Shown: positions 47,492-55,920 of the stretch, piece after piece
Layout: each line of letters begins with the position of its first letter
Position numbering within the stretch: position 1 is the first letter of the stretch
Program-made: the position numbers and the translations under genes
The notes under the pieces: generated by a model
Told to the model about the DNA's origin: nothing
Databases searched by the model: none
What the model saw: only the letters and a program-made list of their open reading frames with translations
IMG/VR virus record: IMGVR_UViG_3300042090_003221
Span: 51,812 to 115,811 of that record
DNA: 64,000 nt
Origin: a virus
Direction: 5' to 3' (one strand)

Positions 47492-47889
47492 TGGCTCGCC
47501 AAGAATTCCGTCAGTCGGTCAAGATCGAGATCCGGTTGCGGGCGACGCGCGACAACGTCGTCTACTGCGAGATATGCGGACTCCCGGCGAAGAAGTGGCA
47601 TATCGACCATATCAAAGCGACCGCGCTCGAGGTCGACAAGAGCAAGCCACTGACTGCCGCTGACGGGCAACTCCTTTGCGCCGGCTCGCGCTTCAGTTGC
47701 CACGGGATCAAGACCGCCGAAGAAGACGTCCCGGCCATCGCGGAAGCAAAGCGCCGTCAGGCGCTACACCTGGGCGTCGAGCCGAAGACACAGAACCCGA
47801 TCAAACAGCGCCCCAAGGCGGAGAAGACGCCGCCGCGCCCGGCCGCTGCAGGCATGAGTGAAATCGCCAGAAGGTTTGGACTGCAATGA
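47491..47889 (+). CDS. HNH endonuclease-like protein
   Basis: 132 residues. VVYCEICGLPAKKWHIDHIK provides CxxC and the His-rich core, ADGQLLC and SRFSCHGIKT the second Cys pair; spacing fits an HNH/Rap-like fold in phage recombination regions. The C-terminal tail is Lys/Pro-rich. Possibly a junction or branch nuclease partner of bet/ninB. Confidence 0.72.
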   Translation: MARQEFRQSVKIEIRLRATRDNVVYCEICGLPAKKWHIDHIKATALEVDKSKPLTAADGQLLCAGSRFSCHGIKTAEEDVPAIAEAKRRQALHLGVEPKTQNPIKQRPKAEKTPPRPAAAGMSEIARRFGLQ

Positions 47890-48164
47890 CGCGCCGTCGC
47901 CCGGTCCATGACGCCCAGCAAGCCGCGGCGATGGTTGATCAGATCCTACGCCTGGGCTACTTCGTGCAAGAATTCTCGGAATATCACGTCCGGATCCAAG
48001 ACGCCGTCGACTTCTGGCCGACGGCCGGGAAATGGCGCGCCCCCAAGGGCTACAAATTTGATCGCGAGGGCGCCGGGCTCTCATCGCTCAAGGACTATCT
48101 CGCGAGATATCACCCGCTTACGGAGACAAACGATGCCCCAAAAGATCAGCCTGACGGAATGTGA
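47886..48164 (+). CDS. Hypothetical protein, 92 aa
   Basis: ATGA overlap with the HNH gene. MTRRRPVHDAQQAAAMVDQI start; aromatic middle (FVQEFSEYHVRIQDAVDFWP), resembling small phage proteins of the recombination arm. Unknown function. Confidence 0.5.
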   Translation: MTRRRPVHDAQQAAAMVDQILRLGYFVQEFSEYHVRIQDAVDFWPTAGKWRAPKGYKFDREGAGLSSLKDYLARYHPLTETNDAPKDQPDGM

Positions 48165-48342
48165 GGCCGTGCTTTTGCGCCGGCTTGCTGGTGGCGGAGA
48201 TCCGCTGAAAACAACCTCGAATTCGGTCGCCGTGGCTGCCCTCTACAACCTCGGACTGATCGATATCCGGTCCGTCTACACAATCAACGAACGCGGCGCC
48301 GCCGCGCTGCGTGCGCTGCAAACCGAAGGAGCAAAAGCATGA
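48133..48342 (+). CDS. Small winged-helix-like protein, 69 aa
   Basis: ATG 48133 lies inside the end of the previous gene in another frame. LTECEAVLLRRLAGGGDPLK then AVAALYNLGLIDIRSVYTIN resembles a mini wHTH (helix, helix, wing with ERGAAALRAL). Possibly DNA-binding. Confidence 0.5.
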   Translation: MPQKISLTECEAVLLRRLAGGGDPLKTTSNSVAVAALYNLGLIDIRSVYTINERGAAALRALQTEGAKA

Positions 48343-48605
48343 TCAACTTGGTTGCGATTTCCGTCCTATTGCCTGAGATTGACGAGGAAGAGCTCGCGGT
48401 GCGGCTGATTGAGAGCCAAATCGGCTACAAGCGCCCGCCCGACCTCGATGCGAAGCAGCTCATCGCGAAAACACGCGAGGCCTGGGAGTCTGTCGACGCC
48501 GGCCCGTATCCGTTCTTGGATCTGGCGAAGGTCGCCATCGCTTACTGCGGCGAATGCCTGACGAAGGCCAGCCCCGCCGTAGTCGGCGGCGAGGCGGTGC
48601 AATAG
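48339..48605 (+). CDS. Hypothetical protein, 88 aa
   Basis: MINLVAISVLLPEIDEEELA start overlapping the previous stop (ATGA). Mixed alpha/beta with two Cys near the end (AIAYCGECLTKA). Unknown. Confidence 0.5.
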   Translation: MINLVAISVLLPEIDEEELAVRLIESQIGYKRPPDLDAKQLIAKTREAWESVDAGPYPFLDLAKVAIAYCGECLTKASPAVVGGEAVQ

Positions 48606-48848
48606 TGGCTTACGCCCTCGGCCTGACCGCCCTGGAGGCGGAAGCGAAGCGGCGCTGGGATGATCTGCGGGCTATGCCGCTCGCGTGGATAGATATCGAC
48701 CCGCAAGTGCGGATGCGAAAGATGCAGAGCGTGCTCGACGACGCGCTTCGCGCCGCACCGAAAGGACGATCCCTACGTGATCGAGGCCATGCGGGGCTTG
48801 CCGGCGGTCATCTTTGTCCTGCGCGACAGGAGCAACACGCCGAAATGA
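48605..48848 (+). pseudogene. Small gene with apparent frameshift
   Basis: GTG 48605 opens a good coding frame (AYALGLTALEAEAKRRWDDL ... SVLDDALRAAPK) up to about 48765. The coding look then moves to the next frame: DDPYVIEAMRGLPAVIFVLR and a stop at 48846-48848 that overlaps the next ATG, as operon genes here usually do. One base shift near CCGAAAGGACG would join them. It is a disrupted gene, a sequencing error or a programmed shift. Confidence 0.4.
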
Positions 48849-49294
48849 ACGCCGCGACCAAACCGCAGGCCAGCGCCTGCGTCCGCGAGCGCGGGGGCGG
48901 CCCCTGCCGCCTTGCGATGGCAGGGAATCACAAATGCACGTCCGGCCCGGGCCGGAGCTGCGTCGAGACCTCGACCGAAGAGGCGATCGAGCGCTGCGTC
49001 GCCGCGGCACTGGCGGCGCACCGCTGCCGCAAGCAGCCCTGGGGCCTTCCGGAGATCGCGATCCGGCCGGCTTGGCACACCGAGGCCATCCGCTTGTTCG
49101 ATGCTGGGAGCCACACCCAGCGCGCTTTAGCCGCGCTGTTCGGCAAGGCCCGAGGCTCCGTCAGCTACGCGTTATGCCGGTCCTTGGTGGCGCGTGGACG
49201 ACAGGTGACGTCGTCAGCGAGACGCCTTCACCGTTCTCGCGAATACGCGAGGAAGTGCGCGGCGGCGGCCCGAGAGGCGAGCGCAAATGTCTGA
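48845..49294 (+). CDS. Hypothetical protein with HTH-like C-terminal half, 149 aa
   Basis: ATG 48845 overlaps the shifted stop of the previous gene. Early part has several Cys (ASACVRERGGGPCRLAMAG, NHKCTSGPGRSCVET), possibly a zinc motif. The second half reads HTEAIRLFDAGSHTQRALAA, LFGKARGSVSYALCR: a homeodomain-like HTH. Likely DNA-binding; family not named. Confidence 0.5.
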   Translation: MNAATKPQASACVRERGGGPCRLAMAGNHKCTSGPGRSCVETSTEEAIERCVAAALAAHRCRKQPWGLPEIAIRPAWHTEAIRLFDAGSHTQRALAALFGKARGSVSYALCRSLVARGRQVTSSARRLHRSREYARKCAAAAREASANV

Positions 49295-49487
49295 CGCCGC
49301 AAGGAAGATCGCGGCGACGCGGGTCACCGAAGCTGCCGAAGACAAGATCCAGCGCGTCCTGCTCGATCTCGACGAGGAGATCGGGCCTCTCGGATTCTGC
49401 ATCGGTTTCGTCGAGGTCGATACGCGCCGATGGAGCCAAATAAAGCCTGAAATCGCGCTCAGCGAGAAGCCAGAAGGAAGCAAATGA
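49287..49487 (+). CDS. Small hypothetical protein, 66 aa
   Basis: MSDAARKIAATRVTEAAEDK start, overlapping the previous end by 8 bases. An N-terminal amphipathic helix and a beta-like end (CIGFVEVDTRRWSQIKPEIA). Coupled to the ProQ/FinO gene. Confidence 0.52.
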   Translation: MSDAARKIAATRVTEAAEDKIQRVLLDLDEEIGPLGFCIGFVEVDTRRWSQIKPEIALSEKPEGSK

Positions 49488-50002
49488 TGACCGCCAGCAA
49501 ACCCAAGAAAGCCGCCGCCAGAAAGCGCGCCATCGAGCTCACGCGCACCATGCTGGTCGCCGCGTTTCCGAAGTGCTTCTCGCCGAAGCGCGCCGCGAAG
49601 GTCCCACTCGCGCTTTGTCTCCACAACGAGATCCTCGCCGCGCTGCCGGAGATCGGTTTTCGCCGCCTGATGGAAGCGCTCGGCGACTACACCTCCGGCC
49701 CGACATATCTGCGCAACGTCCTTGAAGGCACGCCGCGCGTTGGCCTCCAGGGGGACTTCAAAGGCAAAGTCACCGCCGCCGAGGCCGCGCACGCCGCGGG
49801 CCGCCTTGCCGCGTTCAGCGCCTGGGCGGACGCGAGCAAACCGAAGGGCGCCGAGGAGGCGCGCGACGAGCGTCTTCACGCCGAGCTTGTCGAGCTCGAC
49901 GAGATCGCAAGCGGCGCATGGGGCGACGGTCCCGCAAAGCGCGGCGCCGCTCGAGATCGCGCGGCGGATCTGCGCAAGGGAACCGAGCAATGTTCAGGAT
50001 GA
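49484..50002 (+). CDS. ProQ/FinO-family RNA-binding protein
   Basis: 172 residues. TMLVAAFPKCFSPKRAAKVP, LALCLHNEILAALPEIGFRR and LMEALGDYTSGPTYLRNVLE with GTPRVGLQGD make up the FinO domain, a fold that binds RNA hairpins with 3' single-strand tails. The rest is a basic-acidic helical tail. In phages such proteins are rare. It lies in the same operon as the palindromic elements, which would be RNA hairpins when transcribed. Confidence 0.85.
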   Translation: MMTASKPKKAAARKRAIELTRTMLVAAFPKCFSPKRAAKVPLALCLHNEILAALPEIGFRRLMEALGDYTSGPTYLRNVLEGTPRVGLQGDFKGKVTAAEAAHAAGRLAAFSAWADASKPKGAEEARDERLHAELVELDEIASGAWGDGPAKRGAARDRAADLRKGTEQCSG

Positions 50003-50217
50003 CGACGGAGATGGCGACCGCCATGGGCTACGACGAGGCCGGAAACTGCGCGAAGTTGCTTGCTCGCGTCGACGCTGAGGCGCTTGAGGCGGGCGACTTC
50101 CGGCGCGTCGCCGGCGAGGCGCGGTGTCCGCGCTGCGGCAGCGCCTACCGGCTGCATCCGCCCGTTCAGGGCGCGCTATGGCTCACGCGCGGCTGCGACG
50201 GGCTGGTGAAGCTGTGA
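49990..50217 (+). CDS. Small zinc-motif protein, 75 aa
   Basis: ATG 49990 lies just inside the end of the ProQ/FinO gene. C-terminal half has EARCPRCGSAYRLHPPVQGA and a later Cys (TRGCDGLVKL), like a small zinc ribbon. N-terminal helix MTTEMATAMGYDEAGNCAKL. Confidence 0.52.
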   Translation: MFRMTTEMATAMGYDEAGNCAKLLARVDAEALEAGDFRRVAGEARCPRCGSAYRLHPPVQGALWLTRGCDGLVKL

Positions 50218-50549
50218 CAGTCGCCCCTGTCCGCGTCTACGAAGTCCGCGTCGACGACTTCCCGCCATCTCGCTACAGCGCGCGCTCGCGGTCGAAGGCC
50301 CGGTATCAGGCTTGGCTCGACTTCAGCGACACTTGGGGCGGGTCGTTCAAGGACTTCGCCCGCATGACGCGGGTCAGGCTTTCCGCCGACCCGACGCCGC
50401 CACGGCGCGCGTTGATCGCCGGCCGCCCGGGGACAATCGCCGAGGGCTCAAACCGCCATCGCGTCCAGTTCATTTATGACGGCTCCGACGCCGTGAACTA
50501 CACGCACCCGTCCGAGGTCAAACCGCTCGTCGACGAGGCCCAGGCATGA
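50214..50549 (+). CDS. Hypothetical protein, 111 aa
   Basis: GTG 50214 overlaps the previous stop as GTGA. Beta-rich (VRVYEVRVDDFPPSRYSARS, TRVRLSADPTPPRRALIAGR); GTIAEGSNRHRVQFIYDGSD might be a small binding loop. Unknown. Confidence 0.5.
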   Translation: MTVAPVRVYEVRVDDFPPSRYSARSRSKARYQAWLDFSDTWGGSFKDFARMTRVRLSADPTPPRRALIAGRPGTIAEGSNRHRVQFIYDGSDAVNYTHPSEVKPLVDEAQA

Positions 50550-50962
50550 CCCGCCCCGAAGGCGCGCCGCCAGCCTTCGTCGACGACGAGGGCTTGCACG
50601 CCTTCATTGCGCCGCACATGACGCACGCAGCGTTTCTGCGCGCCATAGCTGAGCTCGAGCACAGAGGCTTTCCTAAGCCAAACCCGACCTTCAAGGGCCG
50701 CTACATGCCCGCCGTGCGGCGATGGCTGGACGGTCACGCCGGTTTAGGTGCAACTCGGCCGCCCAGCCTAGCGGCAGCGGACGGACAAGAGACGTGGGGA
50801 GACACAAGCGATGCGGTCACAGGCTCCGGGGCTGAAAAGGCGCCGGCGAAAGGACGGGGAGGCGCTCTATTGGAGCGCGGCGGCATTGTCCCCGAAAGAC
50901 GCGAAGCGTTACCCCGACGCCTGGATCCGTTTACCGCAAAACGCCACGCCCGCGGAGATTGA
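50546..50962 (+). CDS. Excisionase-like or integrase-associated DNA-binding protein
   Basis: 138 residues; overlaps the integrase gene by 152 bases in another frame. N-terminal half: HAAFLRAIAELEHRGFPKPN then PTFKGRYMPAVRRWLDGHAG, the pattern of small winged proteins that accompany tyrosine integrases in Rhizobiales phages. The C-terminal part, inside the int gene, is low-complexity and may be dispensable. Likely directionality factor. Confidence 0.6.
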   Translation: MTRPEGAPPAFVDDEGLHAFIAPHMTHAAFLRAIAELEHRGFPKPNPTFKGRYMPAVRRWLDGHAGLGATRPPSLAAADGQETWGDTSDAVTGSGAEKAPAKGRGGALLERGGIVPERREALPRRLDPFTAKRHARGD

Positions 50963-51986
50963 AGACCTATGTCAGGTCTACGCCGAGCGGTTCGATGCTT
51001 GGCGCGCCATGGGTGACCGACCGCGCTATCTCTACGACGGAACCGTCGGGAGCCTATGCGACGCATTCGAGCGGCACGACGAGAGCCCGATGCGAGACGT
51101 CAAGGCGTCGACCGCGGGCTCTTACAGCGATTCTCTGAAGGTGATCCGCGGGACCGTCGCGGCGCGCGCCGTGCGCGCCGTCACGCCAATCGACGTCAAA
51201 ACATGGTTCCGGAAGTGGAAGGAACCGAAGGAGCCGGGCGGCCCGGAGCGGACCAAGCGCGCGCACGACGCAATTTCGATGCTGCGCCAGATCCTCAACT
51301 TCGGTCGTTCGCTCGGCTATGCCGAATGCGGCGAACTGTCCGAAGGCTTGTCGTCAATGCGCTTCGAACGCTCCGGCCGGCGGACAACGGCAATGACGGT
51401 CGATCACGCCCGGACGTTCATTGCCGCCGCCTTGGCGCGCGGGGACAGCCGCGGTCTTTACATGGCGATCGGCGTTGCGGCGCAATTTGAAACGATCTTG
51501 CGCCAGATAGACGTCATCGGAGAATGGGTCGACGAAGGCGCCCACGAGGTCTGGCGCGGATCTTTTACCTGGGAAGCCATCCCGGGCGGCATTCTGCGCC
51601 TGAAGACCAGCAAGACCGGCTCGCCGATCTCGCACAACCTGACCAAGCTCGAATTGCTTTGGCCGCTTATGCAGGCGGTCCCGCAAGCCGAACGTTTTGG
51701 CGCTGTCGTGAAAGGGGAGGGCGGGCTCCCAATTCGGACCCGCTCTTATCGGAAGTGGTTCGCCGAGATCCGCGATGCCGCTGGCCTGCCGAAAGACCTT
51801 TGGGCGATGGACGCGCGCGCCGGCGCGGTGACCGAAGCGCTTGACATGGGCGCCGACCTGACCGACGTCAGCCGGACCGCGACGCACTCGACCGTGACCA
51901 TGACGCGCCGCTACGACCGCGTCGCCGAGGAGTCGGCGGCGCGTGTAGCTGAGGTCCGCAAGCAGGGCCGGAGCCGCAAGCCATGA
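50811..51986 (+). CDS. int: Tyrosine-family site-specific integrase
   Basis: 391 residues. An N-terminal SAM-like core-binding domain (DVKASTAGSYSDSLKVIRGT) precedes the catalytic domain: Arg in FETILRQIDVIGEW, a DARAGAVTEALDMG box where D-x-R replaces the usual H-x-x-R, ATHSTVTMTRRYDR with His and the nucleophile Tyr368. It integrates the phage genome into a host attachment site. A tRNA 3'-end sequence 94 bases downstream of the stop (52080) is the likely att core. Confidence 0.92.
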   Translation: MRSQAPGLKRRRRKDGEALYWSAAALSPKDAKRYPDAWIRLPQNATPAEIEDLCQVYAERFDAWRAMGDRPRYLYDGTVGSLCDAFERHDESPMRDVKASTAGSYSDSLKVIRGTVAARAVRAVTPIDVKTWFRKWKEPKEPGGPERTKRAHDAISMLRQILNFGRSLGYAECGELSEGLSSMRFERSGRRTTAMTVDHARTFIAAALARGDSRGLYMAIGVAAQFETILRQIDVIGEWVDEGAHEVWRGSFTWEAIPGGILRLKTSKTGSPISHNLTKLELLWPLMQAVPQAERFGAVVKGEGGLPIRTRSYRKWFAEIRDAAGLPKDLWAMDARAGAVTEALDMGADLTDVSRTATHSTVTMTRRYDRVAEESAARVAEVRKQGRSRKP

Positions 51987-52079
51987 TCGGAACCGACACC
52001 GTCAATCACGCCTCAAAATTCGCAGCTTTGATTGCTCGGCTAAGAACAGAGGCCAACAAAATCAAAGGCCGGGAGCCGT

Positions 52080-52102
52080 TTCGAATCCTGCTGCCCCGAC
52101 CA
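52080..52102 (+). other. Putative attachment core: 3' end of a tRNA gene
   Basis: TTCGAAT (T loop, 52080-52086), CCTGC (3' T stem), TGCCCCG (3' acceptor strand), A and CCA (52100-52102). The sequence 5' of it (GCCGT) does not make a proper T stem and no 5' tRNA half exists upstream, so only the 3' end is present. That is the form expected of an attP, or of a prophage end, for an integrase that uses a tRNA gene. The acceptor would pair with CGGGGCA, as in some tRNA-Pro. Confidence 0.72.
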
Positions 52103-52174
52103 GATAAATGGCTGAAAAGTTTAGCTCAAACCGCAAGGCTTCGGCAGCCGTGTTGCGGAAAAGCAGAAAAATTC

Positions 52175-52203
52175 TTGACGCTTACGCGGTTTCCGGCGAT
52201 ATT
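52175..52203 (+). promoter_or_regulatory. Possible promoter for the tail operon
   Basis: TTGACG (52175-52180), 17 bases, GATATT (52198-52203). Moderate match, in the 230-bp gap between the att core and the first tail gene. Nothing else is recognised in the gap. Confidence 0.35.
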
Positions 52204-52331
52204 GGCTATGTTGGAACCAGAGCGCCTAGAGCCGCTCGGGGCCTGACTTTCCCCATCGCACGCGTTTGTCTGCCGCCGCTCGTCGGGCGGGGGCCTGCGC
52301 TTTGCGACGACGCTCCCGCGAGGCGCGCCCA

Positions 52332-54788
52332 TTGCCCATTCTCACCGGCGTCCACCTGCTGCCCGCCACGGGCGAATTCACCTATGACACGCAAGCCTAT
52401 CTCGGCCAGCGCGCAACCGAGCCGGCGCTGAGCGCGATCAATACCTACAGCGGCCAGAGCCCGACGACGGACTATTCCGTCAGCATGAACCAACTCGCCA
52501 GCCAGCACCCCGAATGCGCGACGGTTTCGCTCGTGTGCGCCTGGTTTTGCGACGGGACCACGGCGGGCGCCGCCCGCGTCTATCCGACCACGACTTACAT
52601 CGGCGGGACGTTCCAGAAGAGCGGCGGCGGCGCGGACGTCTGGCGCTGCTCAGGTCTGACGCAGGCGAGCGCCGGCCTGATCGCTATGCCGACGGCGAGC
52701 GACGGAAGTTTCATCTATGGCGGCACGCCGAGCGATTCCTCGATCGTGCGCTGCATTCAGGATCTGAAAGCGCGCGGCTTCAGAGTCGTGTTCTACCCAT
52801 TCCTGTTGATGACCGCGCCGGGGCTGCCGTGGCGCGGCGAGATCACATTTTCGCCCGACATGACCGCGGCGGCGACGGGCGCCGTCTCGGCCTTCCTTGG
52901 CGGCGCGGCGCCAGCGCAGTTCACGCGCGACCCGGTCAACCTGACCGTCGGCTATTCCGGCTCGGCGACGGACTGGACCTATCGGCGCATGATCCTGCAC
53001 TACGCCAATCTCTGCGTAGTCGCGGGTGGGGTCGATCTGTTTGTAATCGGCTCCGAGTTGCGCGGGTTGGAGACGATCCGCGGACCGGGCTGGACCAAGG
53101 CCGGGACGACGGACGGCGGCGGTCTTGCGGTCTGGGATTATCCATTCGTGGCGGGATTGACGACGCTGGCCGCCGACGTGCGCAGCGTGTTCGACGGCGC
53201 GGGTCTGACGAAGAACACGACGACGCTGAAGAACCTGATCGCCTATTCGGCCGATTGGTCGGCCTGGATGGGCGTGCAGCATGCGGGCGAGAACGGACAA
53301 TGGCCGCATCTCGACCAGCTCTACGCTTCCAACGCCATCGATCTGGTGGCGTTCGACAATTATCTGCCGCTGTCCGACTGGACGACGGCTTCGGGCGGGC
53401 TCGACGCCGCCAACTGGCAGGCGCCGCCGCCGGCGTCGTGGCCGACGCCGACGCCGGCCGCGCGCGGCTTCGGGCTCTCCGGCGCGCCGACGATCTATTC
53501 CAGCGCCTATCTACAGGCGAATATCGAAGGCGGCGAGAAGTTCGATTGGTATTACTCCGATTCGAACAACCTCGGCGCCGGTGACGACCCCAACGGCTCG
53601 GGACTGATGGTCTCGTTGCCCGAGGGCGACCGGGCGACGCAGACGCGCCAGCCTTACTACGCCGGCCAGCAGATCCTCGCCAACAAACAGCTGCGCTGGT
53701 GGTGGATGAACCCGCATCGCGCGATCTACGATAGCGGCGGCGGTTGGGTCGCGCAGGGGCCGGCGACGGAATGGGTCGCGCAGTCGAAGCCGATCGTGTT
53801 TCTCGAATACGGCGTCCCCAGCGTCGACAAGGCGACCAATCAACCGAACCTGTTCTATGCAACCTCCTCGGTGGAGAGCGGAACGCCGTATTGGTCGATC
53901 TGGACTTCCGCCGCGGGCGACAAGCTCCTGCCGCTGCGCGACGACACGATCTCCGAGATGGCGCTCGACGCAATCTACGCCTACTGGCAGGCCAACAACG
54001 CCAGCGCGTCCGGAGTTTCCATGCTGCAGTGGACGTTCTGCTGCGTGTGGAACTGGGACGCGCGGCCGTTTCCGTGGTTCCCGGCGCTGTCGAGCGTCTG
54101 GGGCGACGCGGCGAACTGGCCTTACGGCGACTGGCAAGGGGCCGGCCGCATGCCGACGCCGCCGGCGCCGGCCGCGGCCGATCCTTTGCCGGGAAGCTAT
54201 CCGTCATTTCCGACGCTCGCGACGCTCTGCTGGTCGACGCAGGCGCGGCCGCGGTTCGAGACGGAGGTCGCCGCGCATGTCTCGGGCCGGGAAAGCCGGC
54301 GGCCGGGGCGGGCGCTGGCGGTCTACGACATCGAACTCAGCTATGACGTCCTGCGCGCCGGAGCGCAGGCCGAGATGCAGGCGATCGCCGGCTTCTACGC
54401 GCAGCGCCAAGGGCAGGACGGGGCGTTCTGGCTGGCTCTGCCGGGGCTCGCGGCGCTGAGCGGACAGGCGCTTGGCGCGGGCGACGGCGTGACGACGCGG
54501 TTTGCGCTGGTGCGCAGCCTCGCCGGCTATGTCGAGCCGGTTGCGGCCACGAGCGGCGTGTCGGCGGTCTATCTCAACGGCGCGCCGCAAGCGACCGGCT
54601 GGAGCGTCTCGTCGGGGTTCTATCCCGCGATCAGCTTCGCCACGGCGCCCGGACCCGGCGTCGCGGTGTCGGCGGATTTCGGCGCGCTGTGGCTCTGCCG
54701 CTTCGCCGAGGACGTCGCCGACGTCGAGAACTTCATGGCGCTGCTCTGGCGCTGGGGATCCGTGAAACTGCAGACGGCGAGGCCCTGA
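52332..54788 (+). CDS. Tail protein: GTA-type TIM-barrel glycoside hydrolase fused to DUF2460-like domain
   Basis: 818 residues from TTG 52332 (MPILTGVHLLPATGEFTYDT); a TTG at 52266 is in frame but the added residues look non-coding. Residues ~1-560 match the GTA_TIM domain of the Rhodobacter gene transfer agent hub: YGGTPSDSSIVRCIQDLKAR, NLIAYSADWSAWMGVQHAGE, IDLVAFDNYLPLSDW, ANIEGGEKFDWYYSD, FLEYGVPSVDKATNQPN. The C-terminal ~190 residues are a DUF2460-like tail domain (RPRFETEVAAHVSGRESRRP ... RFAEDVADVENFMALLWRWG). In the GTA protein a hub domain precedes the TIM barrel; here it is a separate gene (57337). Confidence 0.85.
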   Translation: MPILTGVHLLPATGEFTYDTQAYLGQRATEPALSAINTYSGQSPTTDYSVSMNQLASQHPECATVSLVCAWFCDGTTAGAARVYPTTTYIGGTFQKSGGGADVWRCSGLTQASAGLIAMPTASDGSFIYGGTPSDSSIVRCIQDLKARGFRVVFYPFLLMTAPGLPWRGEITFSPDMTAAATGAVSAFLGGAAPAQFTRDPVNLTVGYSGSATDWTYRRMILHYANLCVVAGGVDLFVIGSELRGLETIRGPGWTKAGTTDGGGLAVWDYPFVAGLTTLAADVRSVFDGAGLTKNTTTLKNLIAYSADWSAWMGVQHAGENGQWPHLDQLYASNAIDLVAFDNYLPLSDWTTASGGLDAANWQAPPPASWPTPTPAARGFGLSGAPTIYSSAYLQANIEGGEKFDWYYSDSNNLGAGDDPNGSGLMVSLPEGDRATQTRQPYYAGQQILANKQLRWWWMNPHRAIYDSGGGWVAQGPATEWVAQSKPIVFLEYGVPSVDKATNQPNLFYATSSVESGTPYWSIWTSAAGDKLLPLRDDTISEMALDAIYAYWQANNASASGVSMLQWTFCCVWNWDARPFPWFPALSSVWGDAANWPYGDWQGAGRMPTPPAPAAADPLPGSYPSFPTLATLCWSTQARPRFETEVAAHVSGRESRRPGRALAVYDIELSYDVLRAGAQAEMQAIAGFYAQRQGQDGAFWLALPGLAALSGQALGAGDGVTTRFALVRSLAGYVEPVAATSGVSAVYLNGAPQATGWSVSSGFYPAISFATAPGPGVAVSADFGALWLCRFAEDVADVENFMALLWRWGSVKLQTARP

Positions 54789-54807
54789 CGATGGGAGTTA
54801 CAATCCA

Positions 54808-55920
54808 ATGACGAGCCCGTCGATCTTTCCCGCGCTGGCGGGCCAGGGCTGGAGCGTGCGCAAGAAGCCGACCTTCGCCACGATGGTGGCGAGCCATGTC
54901 TCCGCCCGCGAAGTCCGCAGCCCGAATTACCTCAATCCTATCTGGCAGTTCGAGCTGAGCTTCGACGGGCTCGACGGCACGGCGGGCGGGCAATACGGCG
55001 GCCTCGGCGCGTCTTCGCTGCAATCGCTGATGGGTCTGTTCCTGCAATGCCAGGGGCAATACGGCGCGTTCCTCTACTACGACCCGACTGATTATCAGGT
55101 CAGCGCGCAGCCGTTCGGCGTCGGCGACGGGACGACGATCAGCTTCCAGCTCGTGCGCTCGCTCGGCGGCTTCTCCGAGCCGGTAACGCAACCTTTCGCG
55201 CCCGCCGCGCCGACGCTGTTTCAGGTCCAGGGCTCGGCGGCGGCCTATGCGCCGAACAATCTCGCCAACCATTCCGGCGACTTCACCAACGGCGTTTGGA
55301 GCAAGACAAACGCGAGTCTGGCGAGCGGCGTCGCCGATCCCTTCGGCGGCGCGGCGGCGCAGACAGTCACGGCGACTGCAGCCAACGCCCTCGTCAGTCA
55401 ATCGGCGACGGCGATCGGCTCCAACTATGTCAGCTCGATCTGGATGCGCCGGAGAACTGGCGCAGGAACCGTTTCTCTATGCACGCCGGCCAACGTCAGC
55501 GCCGCGGTTTCGCTCACCTCCTCTTGGCAGCGTTTCAGCGCGTCCGGGGCGCCGGCCGCCGGCTCCGCCTATTGCGCCGTGCAGTTGGCGACATCGGGCG
55601 ACGCCGTCGACGTCTACGGTCCTCAGCTCGAACAATCCTTGCTCTCGACGCCGGGCCCGTATTTCCAGACGCTCGCCACCGACTATTACGGCGGCCCCTG
55701 GATTGCGGCGAACGGCGCACTCGTCGATCCCTCGGCTTACACCGTCTCGAACGGGCTGGTGAAATTCTCGTCGCCGCCGGCGAACGGCGCGGCGCTCGCC
55801 TGGACCGGATATTTCGGCTTCCTCTGCCGCTTCGACGGCGACGATCTCGATTTCGAGCAATTCATGGCCAACCTCTGGCGCGCCCAGAGCGTGAAATTCC
55901 GATCCTTGAGGGCGCAATGA
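54808..55920 (+). CDS. DUF2460-family tail protein
   Basis: 370 residues, ATG 54808 shortly after the previous stop. FPALAGQGWSVRKKPTFATM, SHVSAREVRSPNYLNPIWQF and FLYYDPTDYQVSAQPFGVGD are the DUF2460 signature; the last part ends FDGDDLDFEQFMANLWRAQS. Residues ~150-280 are an inserted Ser/Ala/Thr-rich, beta-sandwich-like carbohydrate-binding segment. Equivalent to GTA gp12, part of the distal tail. Confidence 0.9.
   Translation: MTSPSIFPALAGQGWSVRKKPTFATMVASHVSAREVRSPNYLNPIWQFELSFDGLDGTAGGQYGGLGASSLQSLMGLFLQCQGQYGAFLYYDPTDYQVSAQPFGVGDGTTISFQLVRSLGGFSEPVTQPFAPAAPTLFQVQGSAAAYAPNNLANHSGDFTNGVWSKTNASLASGVADPFGGAAAQTVTATAANALVSQSATAIGSNYVSSIWMRRRTGAGTVSLCTPANVSAAVSLTSSWQRFSASGAPAAGSAYCAVQLATSGDAVDVYGPQLEQSLLSTPGPYFQTLATDYYGGPWIAANGALVDPSAYTVSNGLVKFSSPPANGAALAWTGYFGFLCRFDGDDLDFEQFMANLWRAQSVKFRSLRAQ

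Noticed and set aside
51983-52246. 87-codon frame overlapping the integrase stop by 4 bases
   Set aside because: The overlap looks operon-like, but the frame runs straight through the tRNA 3'-end att core and its second half has no protein-like pattern.
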